Of a stretch of DNA of 64,000 nucleotides, positions 45,616 through 55,438 are shown in pieces. The stretch is from NCBI GenBank assembly GCA_017469465.1, contig JAFUGH010000014.1, positions 1-64,000 of the forward strand, written 5' to 3'. Positions within the stretch are counted from its first letter, which is position 1. The number at the start of each line of letters is the position of its first letter. A program made the position numbers and the translations under genes. This DNA comes from Clostridia bacterium (GTDB lineage: Bacteria; Bacillota; Clostridia; TANB77; UBA1234). Under the pieces are notes generated by a model. That model had not been told where the DNA came from. It made no database searches and saw only the letters and a list, made by a program, of their open reading frames with translations.

Positions 45616-46752
45616 ATGGAAGTGGATTTAGAAAATAAAGTGGTTAAATTTGATATTACTAAAGATATGAGATGCATAAAGAAACTAGGACAAGGAGGGA
45701 CAGGCAGTACATATTTATTCATAGATGAAAGCGTTGATATGTTATTTGCAATAAAAAAATATACTCCTCAAAATGAAGAAGATAGAGAAGAGTATTTTGA
45801 AAGATTTGTTGATGAAATAAAAATATTATTTAAATTATCTTATGATAGCATTGTTAGAATATACAGTTACTATTTATACCCTAAAGAAAAGACGGGATAT
45901 ATTCAAATGGAATATATTGATGGGGATACAATTGAAAAAGTAGATCCTAAATATTATAATAAAACATGGAATGATTATTTTATAGATATAATAAATGCAT
46001 TTAATTACCTACATAGTAAAGGAATTATACATAGAGATATTAGACCAAGTAATTTTATGATAAATAAGATTACAGGAGAGGTAAAAATAATTGATTTTGG
46101 ATTTGGGAAAAAAATAACAGAGTCAGATAATCTTAACAGCATATGTCTAAATTGGCCTGCTACCATACACCCAGAAGAAGTTATTACTAATGGAGACTAT
46201 ACATATGCTACAGAAATATATTATTTAGGAGAAATGTTTAAAAATTTAGTAAAAGAAGATTCAAGTTTTTTATACAATGGAATAATTAACAAAATGCTTG
46301 AATATTCACCATCTAATAGATATAGCAATTATGAAGAAATAAAGCAGGACATTTCAAATGATTTATTTACTCAAATTTCATTTAGTGAAGAAGAAAAAGA
46401 AACATATTCAAATTTTGCTGATGATTTATGCAATTCTATTGTTAAATTTACATCCGAACCTATTTTTGTTATGGATTTTGAGAAGGTCAGGACAGCACTT
46501 GAAAAAATTATTAGAGTTTCTTCTTTAGAAACATATGTACAAAATAATAATGATGTTATATTATCATTTGTAACTGCTACTTTTAGATATAAAACAAGCA
46601 ATATAATTAAATCAGTTCATTTAATTAATTTTTACAAACTATTAATGAATTCAAACACAACTAAAAGAAATATAATTATAGATTCAATAGCTGCTAGATT
46701 AAAAGCAATTCATGTAGAAATTGCATTAGAAGACGATGATTTACCATTTTAG
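45616..46752 (+). CDS. Hanks-type Ser/Thr protein kinase
   Basis: The 378-residue protein has a kinase domain up to about residue 260. It shows glycine loop GQGGTGSTY (25-33), Lys47 in AIKKY, HRD at 139-141 with Asn146, and DFG at 160-162. The usual catalytic-loop Lys is Arg (HRDIRPSN). The C-terminal 120 residues are of unknown family and have no membrane segment or PASTA domains, unlike the housekeeping PrkC kinase. It is a single gene in a defence island, with ribosome site AGGAGGGG. Kinases of this kind can act as phage-responsive effectors; that role is inferred from context only. Confidence 0.88.
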   Translation: MEVDLENKVVKFDITKDMRCIKKLGQGGTGSTYLFIDESVDMLFAIKKYTPQNEEDREEYFERFVDEIKILFKLSYDSIVRIYSYYLYPKEKTGYIQMEYIDGDTIEKVDPKYYNKTWNDYFIDIINAFNYLHSKGIIHRDIRPSNFMINKITGEVKIIDFGFGKKITESDNLNSICLNWPATIHPEEVITNGDYTYATEIYYLGEMFKNLVKEDSSFLYNGIINKMLEYSPSNRYSNYEEIKQDISNDLFTQISFSEEEKETYSNFADDLCNSIVKFTSEPIFVMDFEKVRTALEKIIRVSSLETYVQNNNDVILSFVTATFRYKTSNIIKSVHLINFYKLLMNSNTTKRNIIIDSIAARLKAIHVEIALEDDDLPF

Positions 46753-47332
46753 AAGAATGATAAGATTGTAATTGTTGAGCAATTTTTAAATATATTGTAA
46801 AATTTATAAAAACTTAAAATTTGAGAACGAATTGAAGATATAAACATTGATAAAAAATTGAAAAAAAGTTTATAAAATCAATTAATAGAAAATATAATAA
46901 ATTGATAAAAAACATTAATAGTGAAAACATTAATCATTTTGAGACACTAAAATTAATAAAACAGATGTCAATTAGGGACAATCCTTTTTGATGATACATA
47001 ATAATAACATATGTAATGTAAGAAATGGTTGTCTTTGTACAACAAATGAATTAAAAGAAATAAATATATTAATTCAATAGTAATAAGGACCTTGCTTATA
47101 AGTATTTGGAATTTTACTGTGATGAAAATAGCAAATAAAATTGGTTTTGGAGTATAGTACTATTATGCGAAGGATTAATTGTTGAAATATCAGTCCTTAT
47201 TTGTTTTGTAAAAAAATAAGGAAGATAAAGATCTTTTTATACAATTTGATGAGTTTTCTAGTCCCGAAAGATTAAATAAATTAGTTTTATATAAGATACT
47301 AAAATCTGAAAATATAGTATAAATGGTGATTA
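46753..47332. other. Degenerate 580-base gap with a GGGACA element
   Basis: No intact gene is seen. TTAGGGACAATCCTTTTT near 46974 belongs to the GGGACA family, with AATGGTTGTCTTTGT about 50 bases later as a possible inverted partner. A 35-codon open stretch at about 47215-47323 (ending SPERLNKLVLYKILKSENIV) and a hydrophobic stretch before it look like remnants of a lost gene. Confidence 0.45.
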
Positions 47333-47845
47333 ATGATGGAATTAGATGAAATAATGAAAATTGTAAATAGCACGTTAGATTTATTATATAAAAATGAAAA
47401 ATATTTATTTGAAAATGATGTTAGTGAGAGAAATCTTGTTTTTCATTTTTCACGATATTTTTGTTTATTACTCGAAAAAAATAACAAATATAAAGAATAC
47501 AGTGTTGATTGTGAATATAATAGAAATTCTTTCAATGAAAGAAAATATAAAGAACTCATTTATGAAAAAAAGAAACATAAAATTAATCCGGATTTTATTC
47601 TTCACGAAAGAGGAAGTAACAATAATAATATCTTAGCAATTGAGTTCAAAAAAAATAGCAACAATAATAATTCACAAATAAATAGAGATTATTGGAAATT
47701 AAAGGGACTGACGAATGAATTAGGAGTATATAAATATAAACTTGGATTGTTTATACGATTTGGAATTAGAAGGGATAAAGTAATTATAAAAGCATTTATT
47801 AACGGAAAAGAAAAAATTAGAAAAATGGGCGAAAAACAATTATAG
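47333..47845 (+). CDS. PD-(D/E)XK-like small nuclease-domain protein
   Basis: The 170-residue protein has the arrangement HKINPDFILHERGSNNNNILAIEFKKN at about residues 80-106. This gives PD followed by ExK, the catalytic pattern of PD-(D/E)XK nucleases. The preceding ERNLVFHFSRYF helix, with a conserved Glu-Arg, is also typical of small REase-fold proteins. It has no recognisable partner, and start ATG 47333 or 47336 cannot be separated. It may be a stand-alone nuclease or a restriction-like effector. I could not assign a named family. Confidence 0.65.
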   Translation: MMELDEIMKIVNSTLDLLYKNEKYLFENDVSERNLVFHFSRYFCLLLEKNNKYKEYSVDCEYNRNSFNERKYKELIYEKKKHKINPDFILHERGSNNNNILAIEFKKNSNNNNSQINRDYWKLKGLTNELGVYKYKLGLFIRFGIRRDKVIIKAFINGKEKIRKMGEKQL

Positions 47846-47856
47846 GACAAAATAAA

Positions 47857-47890
47857 AAATTTCACACTCTTTCAATGTGTGAAATTTTTT
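47857..47890. terminator. Bidirectional terminator
   Basis: AAATTTCACAC and GTGTGAAATTT form a perfect stem with A-run before and T-run after. It lies between two convergent genes and can serve both. Confidence 0.88.
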
Positions 47891-47927
47891 ATATCTTTAT
47901 ATTAACTTAAAATCAAGCTTTATATTA

Positions 47928-50837
47928 TTATTCTTTCTCACCTGTATTGGTGCAATAAGGATAATTACTACATCCAAAGAATTCACCATACGGACCATTT
48001 CTTCTAACTAAGTATCCACCACATACATTGCATTTTATTCTAGTATTCAAAACATCAATATCTTTTATTTTGTAATTGCAATATGGATAATTACTACATC
48101 CTAAGAAAGGCTTTTTTTCATCATTTCGAATAATCAAAAATCCTTTTTTACATTTAGGACAATTTGGATTCGACTGAATGCTTTCTTCATTTTCATTCAT
48201 ATAAACACTTAAATTGGTAATACTTTTTAAATCATCTAAGAAAATAGAAGCATGCTTATCTGGTGCAATTAAGTACGTTTTATTTCTTGTTCTAGTGATA
48301 GCAACATAGAATAATCTTCTTTCTTCTGCATATTCATAGGCATCTTTATTTTGTAACACCATGGATAAAACTGCATCATCAGATATTTTATTTGGAAAAC
48401 CTAACAAAGAATTCTCCATGTTGATGATAATAACATTATCTGCTTCTAGTCCTTTAGAGGAATGTACAGTCAAGAACTTTATATTCATCTTAGGATATTT
48501 TGAATATGTTACTATATTTGTATTTGGAAAATATTTTAAATCATCGTCCATGTAATCATTTAAATCGTAATTTGTTCTTCCAAGAAGCAAGACTTCAGCA
48601 TCTTCTCCAAAGTGCATATAAATATCTGTTAAAGCGTTATTTAGTGCTAGTTTCTTGTTTGTTGCATAAGCCATTACCATAATAGGCTCTTTAATTCTTT
48701 TATCTGAGACAAGATTCTTTTTTAATTGTTCTGGATTCTTTTCTATAAATTTTGTTGCTATGTCTAATAGTTCTTGTGAATTACGATATGTTTTTTCAAT
48801 TTTTAGTAATGCTGTTTCACCAAAATATTTTTCAAAATTACTAAATAAATCTAAATCGCTACCAGAGAAACGATAAATAGATTGCCAGTCATCACCAACA
48901 CAAATTAGTTTTGCATTTGAATGTTCTAGTATCTGTTTTATTAATTTGTATCTGCCAATAGAGATGTCTTGGTATTCATCAATAATGATATATTTGTAAT
49001 CAAATGAAATGTCGTTTTCTTTTATATAGTTTGTCGCAAAATTAATCATATCAGCAAAATCAATACCATTCATTTCATTTAATTGCTGTTGGTAATATTC
49101 CATAATGGATTGAATGATATCCAAAAATGCATTATTTCTTTGAGATTGATAGTTATTTGGAATTGTTCTAAGTTTATTTAAATCATCAATAGAATATCCA
49201 TTAGCTTTATACAGTTGAATAAATGTGCTAACTAAATTTTCAAATTCATTAAATTGCATGTTTTCATGATTTGAATAAACAGCTTCATATACCTCTTTTA
49301 TATTTCTAGGATGTATCTCTATCTTATTGTCATCTAAAAGCTTTTGTAGTTCTTCTAATAATCGATGTTCTTGGTTATAGTATGAATATGTTTCAATTAG
49401 TTTTGTTCCATTTTGCTTATGAAATTCCCTCTTCCATTGCATTTCTTCTAGATATCTTTTTTCTTCTACTTCCGGAAGCCAAGGTAGCTTATTATCTTTT
49501 GTAATGCCAAAATGTTCAAGATAGATGTCATAATCTGAAAGATAAAAATCAGGATGATAGCTTCTTTCAGGTTGTTCTTCAGATTTGTAGGGATATTCTT
49601 TTTCATATTCATAATTAATTCCATTTAAAAACAAATAGTTTGCTATCATTACTTCTTCCATGCTTCTAACATGTTCTCCAGAAATTGTTTGAAGGTTCTT
49701 TTTCATGTTATGAATTTGTACTTGCAGAAGGTTAGCATCATACTTTGATTTTAATGTTTCCAAGTCAATACTACGTTGACTATCAATATAAGAACCAAGG
49801 CAATCAAAATCTTGCAAATTTTTGGGGACATTTAAGTAATAAAGAAAGAAATCAAAAATATTCTTTAATGCTGTATAGTCTTTTAATACTTCTTTATTAA
49901 AATAATTAGATAGTATTTTTTTTGTATTATCAATAATTGTTGGCATTTGGTAATTTTTTAAAATGTCTAATCCAAGCTTATGAAAGGTAACTGCGGTGAC
50001 AGGAATGTTGAGTTTATTATTAATTCTTTCAGTCATTTCATCTGCAGCTTTTTTGGTGAAAGAAATCAAAAGGATTTCTTCTGGTCGGATGTTTTTCTTT
50101 TCGATTAGATATTTTACCTTGGCGGAAATAGTAAGTGTCTTTCCACTTCCTGCTCCTGCTAATATTAAATTGTGAGTATCGTCTGTTACAACTGCTGTTC
50201 TTTGTTGATAATCTAAGCTCTTACCATCTATATCGTTAAAAAACATATCATTTAATTCTATTTCTTTTCTAACAAATTCAAAATTCCAGGTGGTTGTTAG
50301 TTTTTTGAGGTTTGTGTATGTGTTTATAAATTTTTCATGAGCATTTAAATTGAGATCTATAAAATAATTTGTTTGAAAGTAATCATATAATGGTTTGTAT
50401 TCTTTTAATAATTCGTCTCTTTGATTAGTTGTAAAGTAGTCTTTTTTTAATTCTTCTATCTTTTTTAAGAATTTATCACTTAGATTTATCTGATAAGAAT
50501 ACATTTCTTGTATTTTTCTTTTCTCAGCCTCTTCTTTTTCTTTTAGCGCTTGTTTCGCTCGGTATTCTTCATTCCAATCATTTGCTTTACTCTCCAATGA
50601 TGTGTATGTAGCAATAAAAAGCAAATCTTTTTTTGACTTATGACTTTTTCTTAATAAATGTTTAAAAGTAGGTTCGAATGCCTTTTTTATTTCTTGAATT
50701 TGAACATTAGAAATAAAGCCTTCTTTTGCTTTGTTAATAGCATTTTCAAAGGCTTCGATTTGTTTTTTATTTTTATTATTAATGGAAAATTTTATAAGTA
50801 TTGCTACGATTATTATTACAAATACAAGAATATACAT
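47928..50837 (-). CDS. UvrD/Rep-like helicase with C-terminal zinc ribbons
   Basis: The 969-residue protein has an N-terminal membrane helix (residues 1-17) and a coiled coil. The UvrD-family helicase has Walker A LAGAGSGKT at 227-235, a DEYQD Walker B and a GLEADNVII motif. Between the lobes lies a nuclease-like insertion with YHPDFYL and LEHFGI. Two topoisomerase-type zinc ribbons follow at the C terminus (CPKCKKGF...GCSNYPYC and CNVCGGYL...GCSNYPYC). The layout resembles helicase IV (HelD). The membrane anchor is unusual for a helicase. The gene is convergent with its left neighbour and starts behind AAGGAG. Confidence 0.9.
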   Translation of the reverse strand: MYILVFVIIIVAILIKFSINNKNKKQIEAFENAINKAKEGFISNVQIQEIKKAFEPTFKHLLRKSHKSKKDLLFIATYTSLESKANDWNEEYRAKQALKEKEEAEKRKIQEMYSYQINLSDKFLKKIEELKKDYFTTNQRDELLKEYKPLYDYFQTNYFIDLNLNAHEKFINTYTNLKKLTTTWNFEFVRKEIELNDMFFNDIDGKSLDYQQRTAVVTDDTHNLILAGAGSGKTLTISAKVKYLIEKKNIRPEEILLISFTKKAADEMTERINNKLNIPVTAVTFHKLGLDILKNYQMPTIIDNTKKILSNYFNKEVLKDYTALKNIFDFFLYYLNVPKNLQDFDCLGSYIDSQRSIDLETLKSKYDANLLQVQIHNMKKNLQTISGEHVRSMEEVMIANYLFLNGINYEYEKEYPYKSEEQPERSYHPDFYLSDYDIYLEHFGITKDNKLPWLPEVEEKRYLEEMQWKREFHKQNGTKLIETYSYYNQEHRLLEELQKLLDDNKIEIHPRNIKEVYEAVYSNHENMQFNEFENLVSTFIQLYKANGYSIDDLNKLRTIPNNYQSQRNNAFLDIIQSIMEYYQQQLNEMNGIDFADMINFATNYIKENDISFDYKYIIIDEYQDISIGRYKLIKQILEHSNAKLICVGDDWQSIYRFSGSDLDLFSNFEKYFGETALLKIEKTYRNSQELLDIATKFIEKNPEQLKKNLVSDKRIKEPIMVMAYATNKKLALNNALTDIYMHFGEDAEVLLLGRTNYDLNDYMDDDLKYFPNTNIVTYSKYPKMNIKFLTVHSSKGLEADNVIIINMENSLLGFPNKISDDAVLSMVLQNKDAYEYAEERRLFYVAITRTRNKTYLIAPDKHASIFLDDLKSITNLSVYMNENEESIQSNPNCPKCKKGFLIIRNDEKKPFLGCSNYPYCNYKIKDIDVLNTRIKCNVCGGYLVRRNGPYGEFFGCSNYPYCTNTGEKE

Positions 50838-50954
50838 TTTAACTCCTTTATTGTTTTAAAAGCTATTTACATAATTATACCATGTTTGAGTTCAATATAC
50901 AAATATTTTGGCTATTTTTATTAATAATTAACATGATGAAAATGACACGTAATG

Positions 50955-50990
50955 TGTCTATAGACAAGGATTGACAAAATATGATATAGT
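50955..50990 (+). promoter_or_regulatory. Promoter with overlapping palindrome before the GmrSD gene
   Basis: TAGACA (50961-50966) and TATAGT (50985-50990) are spaced by 18 bases. The -35 box is half of the perfect palindrome TGTCTATAGACA (50955-50966), and GACACGTAATGTGTC lies just upstream. The arrangement suggests an operator, but no regulator gene adjoins. Confidence 0.5.
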
Positions 50991-51092
50991 ATTAAAAAGA
51001 AATTATGTAATAATACATTTTGAATAAAAAACATAGGAGTGTTTTTTATTCACTTTTTAAAAACTGATTGCAAATAATGAAAGGAGTATCAA

Positions 51093-52991
51093 ATGAAAAT
51101 AATTGATATTTTAGCACAGATAGATGCAGAACAATATGCATTACCAGAATTTCAAAGGGGTTATGTATGGAATAGAGAACAAGTAAAGAAATTGGCTAAT
51201 TCTCTTTATAAAGGTTATCCAATTGGTGGAATATTAATTTGGGTAACTGAAAATGATGAATCATATACAAGGGGAAATGTTGATAAAATTAATAGAACAA
51301 TTAGACTTATATTGGATGGTCAACAGAGACTTACGACGTTGTATGGGTTAATTAGAGGAAAAGCGCCATCATTTTTTGAAGGTGATGAGAAAGCATTTAC
51401 AAATCTTTTCTTTAATTTAGAAAGTGAATCTTTTGAATTCTATGCACCAATAAAAATGAAGGATGATCCTAACTGGATTGACGTTACAAATGTTCTTACA
51501 CACAATGCTTCAACATTTATTGAACAATCTGGTAATCCAGGATATTATATAAAATATTTAACAAAATTAAACAATTTATATAATAATATTACTCAAAAAG
51601 AGCTTCCAATTGAAGAGGTTGTTGGAGAAGATAAGTCACTAGATGTTGTGGTAGAAATATTCAATAATTTAAATAGTGGAGGAACTAAATTAAGCAAGGG
51701 GGATTTAGCTTTAGCGAAGATATGTGCACAGTGGCCAGATGCAAGAAGAGAAATGCGTAATATTTTAGAAAGGTTAAGAAATGCGGGTTATGATTTTAAA
51801 CTAGAATGGTTATTAAGGTGTATTACTGTTTATTTAACCAATAAAGCATATTTTTCTGAGTTAGAACAGGTAAAAATAGAAGATTTTAAAAATGCATTAA
51901 AAGATGTTGAAAAGAAGATAGATGAGATATTAAATCAAATAGGATCAAGATTAGGACTTGATAATACTAGAGTTTTAGGAAGTAAATTTGCTATTCCACT
52001 TATGATTGGTTATATGAAAAAGGTAAATCATAAGTTATCTGATTCTGAATGGAATAAATTATTATATTGGTATATTCATACATTTTTATGGGGACGTTAT
52101 GCTGGTGCTACTGAAAGTACATTAGCACAAGACCTAGCGATTGTTAATAATGGAGATGGAATAGATGGACTTATTAATCAGCTTAGGTTAAACCGTGGAG
52201 ATTTAACTATAAAACCAGAAGATTTTTGGGGATGGGGAAGTGGTGCAAGATTTTATCCTTTATTATATTTACTTACAAGAATGAACAAGGCTAGAGATTT
52301 TAGCAGTGGAATAGAATTAAGGGATAATTTACTTGGAAGAAATTCTACCTTAGAAGTACATCATATATTTCCAAGAGCGGTTTTGTATAAAGCTGGCAAA
52401 GCAAAAGCAATTGTAAATTCTTTAGCAAACTATACATTCTTAACGAAAGACACTAATTTAGAAATATCAGATGATGAACCAGCAATATACATTCCTAAAT
52501 ATATGTCAAAACAACCAGGAGCTATTGAATCACATTGGATACCAACAAATGATATAGAATTATTCAAAATAGATAATTATGAAAAATTTTTGGAAAAAAG
52601 GAGAGAGTTACTTGCTCAAACAGCAAATGAGTTTTTAAATTCCTTAATTAACGATTCTAAACAAGAAGAAAAAGTTGAAATTATTGATTACGCCAACAGG
52701 GTAATAGAAAGTAATAATGAATCTGAGGATGAAACAATTGTTAAGTTGTCTAACTGGATGAGCGAAAAAGGATTGTCAAGTGGGGAGATAAACTATGAAC
52801 TTATCATAGAAGATAACAATAGTGTGATAATTGATATAGCTTGGCCAGATGGAATACAGAGTAACTTGAGTGAGCCAGTTGCTGTCATGTTAAATGAAGA
52901 TCAAAAAAATATTAACAGAGTTAATCTAAAAAACTATAGAATCTTTACTGATGTTAATGACTTTAAAGAATATGTAAATGAAAAATATTAA
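51093..52991 (+). CDS. GmrSD-type DUF262/DUF1524 restriction enzyme
   Basis: The 632-residue protein has an N-terminal DUF262 ParB-like domain (LPEFQRGYVWNREQVKKLANSLYKGYPIGGILIW, then ILDGQQRLTTL at 74-84). A DUF1524 HNH nuclease domain follows, with LEVHHIFPRAVLYK near residue 420 and an Asn-containing third strand (LANYTFLTKDTN). Both domains in one chain define GmrSD-like type IV enzymes, which cut modified phage DNA with NTP hydrolysis. The C-terminal 100 residues form an extra small domain. It leads a set of four same-strand genes up to 56.1 kb. Confidence 0.92.
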   Translation: MKIIDILAQIDAEQYALPEFQRGYVWNREQVKKLANSLYKGYPIGGILIWVTENDESYTRGNVDKINRTIRLILDGQQRLTTLYGLIRGKAPSFFEGDEKAFTNLFFNLESESFEFYAPIKMKDDPNWIDVTNVLTHNASTFIEQSGNPGYYIKYLTKLNNLYNNITQKELPIEEVVGEDKSLDVVVEIFNNLNSGGTKLSKGDLALAKICAQWPDARREMRNILERLRNAGYDFKLEWLLRCITVYLTNKAYFSELEQVKIEDFKNALKDVEKKIDEILNQIGSRLGLDNTRVLGSKFAIPLMIGYMKKVNHKLSDSEWNKLLYWYIHTFLWGRYAGATESTLAQDLAIVNNGDGIDGLINQLRLNRGDLTIKPEDFWGWGSGARFYPLLYLLTRMNKARDFSSGIELRDNLLGRNSTLEVHHIFPRAVLYKAGKAKAIVNSLANYTFLTKDTNLEISDDEPAIYIPKYMSKQPGAIESHWIPTNDIELFKIDNYEKFLEKRRELLAQTANEFLNSLINDSKQEEKVEIIDYANRVIESNNESEDETIVKLSNWMSEKGLSSGEINYELIIEDNNSVIIDIAWPDGIQSNLSEPVAVMLNEDQKNINRVNLKNYRIFTDVNDFKEYVNEKY

Positions 52992-53083
52992 TATAAATAA
53001 TATACTAATGAAAAGCAAAGTAAGGAAGTGATGATGTAATCACGGAATTAGTTTGCTTTTTCAGTAAAAGTGGGGGAGCGAAA

Positions 53084-54637
53084 ATGGCTAAAAATAGATT
53101 ATCGATATATCTATTAAAAGAAGGCATAGAAGAAGATGCTATTTTTGAAAAAGATAGCGGTGTAAAGGTTTTAAAAGAATATAACAAGAATAAGAAGCTT
53201 TACTATTTGCCATCATGGATACATGCTCCTATTTGGACAAAAGATTTCTTTGATATTAAATGTGATGAATTATATCAAGCTAATTCTAGAGCTGTATTAA
53301 TTGAAAAAATAAAGATTGAAAGCAAAGAGAGAATATTTGCATTGACATTTGGATATTCAAAAAATCTATTTGCAGAAGACGTTTTAGAAGAACAATTTGG
53401 ACTAAAAATTGTTTTAAACACAGTAGGAATAAATGATATTAGGAAGATATCTAAAGTAAGTGTTGGAAGTAATCAGAAACAAAGTCAGGAACAAATGCCT
53501 AAAGCCACCAATATAAGCGAATTTGGATTTGACTTGGAGAGGGACTTAATAAAAACAGTTACTGGTAAATGCGATGATGAAATGTTTGAGAAAGCAAATT
53601 TGGTTGGAGGAGATATCTTTAGCATATTAGTTGAAAGAAATATTAACAATATTGAAGAATTTCTGAAATATTGTTATGAAAAGTATAAGGATATAAAGTT
53701 CAAAGAAAATTTCGAATGGATAGACAACATAAAAGAAGTTAAGTCAAAATATGAAAAAGAACAATTAGAAAATTTGTTAATACAATATATTAATGATAGT
53801 AAATATGATTGTGTATGGATGACTATTCCAGATGTTATAAACTGGACAGGAGTTTTAGGATTCAGTTATGGAAGTGATGGTGAAATATATGATGATATTA
53901 ATATTGAAAAAATGGTAGAGATATTTAAAAATGGCTTAATAGATATAGAACAATTAAAAAGGAGAAAAATTATTATGAAAAATGTTGAAGGACAAGAAAT
54001 CGAAAAATGGAATGCATACAAATGCTTGATCGCAGAAATTCAGATGGAAGGTAAATCATATTGCTTAAATAATGGTAAATGGTATAGCATTAATAAGGAT
54101 TTTTCTGAAAAAATTGAAAATGAGTATGAAAGAATAGAATTATCAAGTTTGAATTTTTTGGATTATGATACAAGCATTAAAAATGAAGATGAATATAATG
54201 AAAAATTATCTGAATCAATACCAAATGCATATCTAATTCATAAAATTGGTGAGATCTCTTTTGGCGGTGGAAGAGGAAATAAAATTGAATTATGCGATGT
54301 TATGACACAAGATAATACAATTATACATATTAAGAAAAATGGGGGTTCTTCATATTTAAGCCATTTATTTAATCAAGCTACTGTTTCTGCGGAACTATTA
54401 TTAGACAGTAGTTTTAGAGATAAAGTTAATAAGAAAATGGAAGAATTTAAATTTGACAAAAAGTTTGACGAAAACTATAGTGCAAATGATTATACAATTG
54501 TAATTGCTATTATAAATAAATACCATGAAGAAAGACCGAAAATTCCATTTTTTAGTAAAGTATCATTGAGGTATACTATAAATTCTATGAAGAATATGGG
54601 ATATAAGGTTCAAATAAAAAATATTAATAAAGTTTAA
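53084..54637 (+). CDS. TIGR04141/DUF6119-like sporadic protein
   Basis: The 517-residue protein matches what I know of the TIGR04141 (DUF6119) family. It has KNRLSIYLLKEGI at the start, ALTFGYSKNLF near residue 88, SEFGFDLERDLIKTVTG near 140, and a C-terminal ISFGGGRGNKIELCDVMTQDNTIIHIKKNGGSSYLSHLFNQA. The family is sporadically distributed and occurs in defence-gene neighbourhoods; its biochemistry is unknown to me. It starts 92 bases after the GmrSD gene with GGGGGAG as ribosome site. A functional link to the GmrSD gene is inferred from adjacency. Confidence 0.82.
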   Translation: MAKNRLSIYLLKEGIEEDAIFEKDSGVKVLKEYNKNKKLYYLPSWIHAPIWTKDFFDIKCDELYQANSRAVLIEKIKIESKERIFALTFGYSKNLFAEDVLEEQFGLKIVLNTVGINDIRKISKVSVGSNQKQSQEQMPKATNISEFGFDLERDLIKTVTGKCDDEMFEKANLVGGDIFSILVERNINNIEEFLKYCYEKYKDIKFKENFEWIDNIKEVKSKYEKEQLENLLIQYINDSKYDCVWMTIPDVINWTGVLGFSYGSDGEIYDDINIEKMVEIFKNGLIDIEQLKRRKIIMKNVEGQEIEKWNAYKCLIAEIQMEGKSYCLNNGKWYSINKDFSEKIENEYERIELSSLNFLDYDTSIKNEDEYNEKLSESIPNAYLIHKIGEISFGGGRGNKIELCDVMTQDNTIIHIKKNGGSSYLSHLFNQATVSAELLLDSSFRDKVNKKMEEFKFDKKFDENYSANDYTIVIAIINKYHEERPKIPFFSKVSLRYTINSMKNMGYKVQIKNINKV

Positions 54638-54710
54638 GGGATTAATCTATAGAATATGAACAGTGAGAATAAGAGTGTATTCTCTTTGCTTTTTGAAAGG
54701 AGAAATGGCG

Positions 54711-55409
54711 ATGGATTGGAATACAATAATATCATCAGTAATTGCGGCAATAATTACAGGATTGATAACAGGTGTTTTTACAGTAATAGGAGTAATTATT
54801 ACAAATAAATATAATGAAAATAGATTAAACAAAAAAGAAAAAGAAAAACAAAATGTTGATAAGCCGTATTTTTCTGTAAAAAAAGGAATTGTTAGAAGTG
54901 AAAAAGATATAGATATAAATGCAATAGCTACTACTTTTCAAATTGCTAGAGATGAAAAAGATGAATTACTATTTATTTATGATGAAAAAATATTAAATAA
55001 TAATGAGTGGGAATCAAAAGATTTTGTATTCGAAAATATAGGAAATAATTCAGCTATTGATTTTTATATTGCTGTTTCTAAACCTAAGAATAATGCTATT
55101 TTTAGAGCAGATATGATAAATGTATATGTAGATAATCATTTATTGAATTATTCAATACGAGATGAACAAAGTATAATTAATAGTGGTCAAAGAGTTGTAA
55201 TGAGAATTAATTATCTAAAAGAAATGGAGAATAATATTGGATACTTTTACATTATTTATAGAGATACCTACGGAAACATATGGGAACAAATCTTTCATGA
55301 CTTTAAGTGTTTAATAGAACCAGCGCATGAAATTGACTCTAAAGATTATAATGATACAATTTTTACTAGAACAGCTTTAGAATGCTTTAAAAAGCCTTGG
55401 CTTTGGTAA
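54711..55409 (+). CDS. Single-pass membrane protein of unknown function
   Basis: The roughly 232-residue protein has one N-terminal transmembrane helix (about residues 3-28: IISSVIAAIITGLITGVFTVIGVIIT) and a charged Lys/Glu segment. A cytoplasmic or extracytoplasmic domain with beta strands follows (FVFENIGNNSAIDFYIAVS, then YIIYRDTYGNIWEQIFHDF). ATG at 54711 fits AAAGGAG best; an ATG at 54705 is possible. Similar anchored proteins are common in defence islands but have no assigned function. It lies 70 bases after the TIGR04141-like gene, in the same direction. Confidence 0.75.
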   Translation: MDWNTIISSVIAAIITGLITGVFTVIGVIITNKYNENRLNKKEKEKQNVDKPYFSVKKGIVRSEKDIDINAIATTFQIARDEKDELLFIYDEKILNNNEWESKDFVFENIGNNSAIDFYIAVSKPKNNAIFRADMINVYVDNHLLNYSIRDEQSIINSGQRVVMRINYLKEMENNIGYFYIIYRDTYGNIWEQIFHDFKCLIEPAHEIDSKDYNDTIFTRTALECFKKPWLW

Positions 55410-55438
55410 TAAAAATTGATAATAAGGAGAATTATTAA

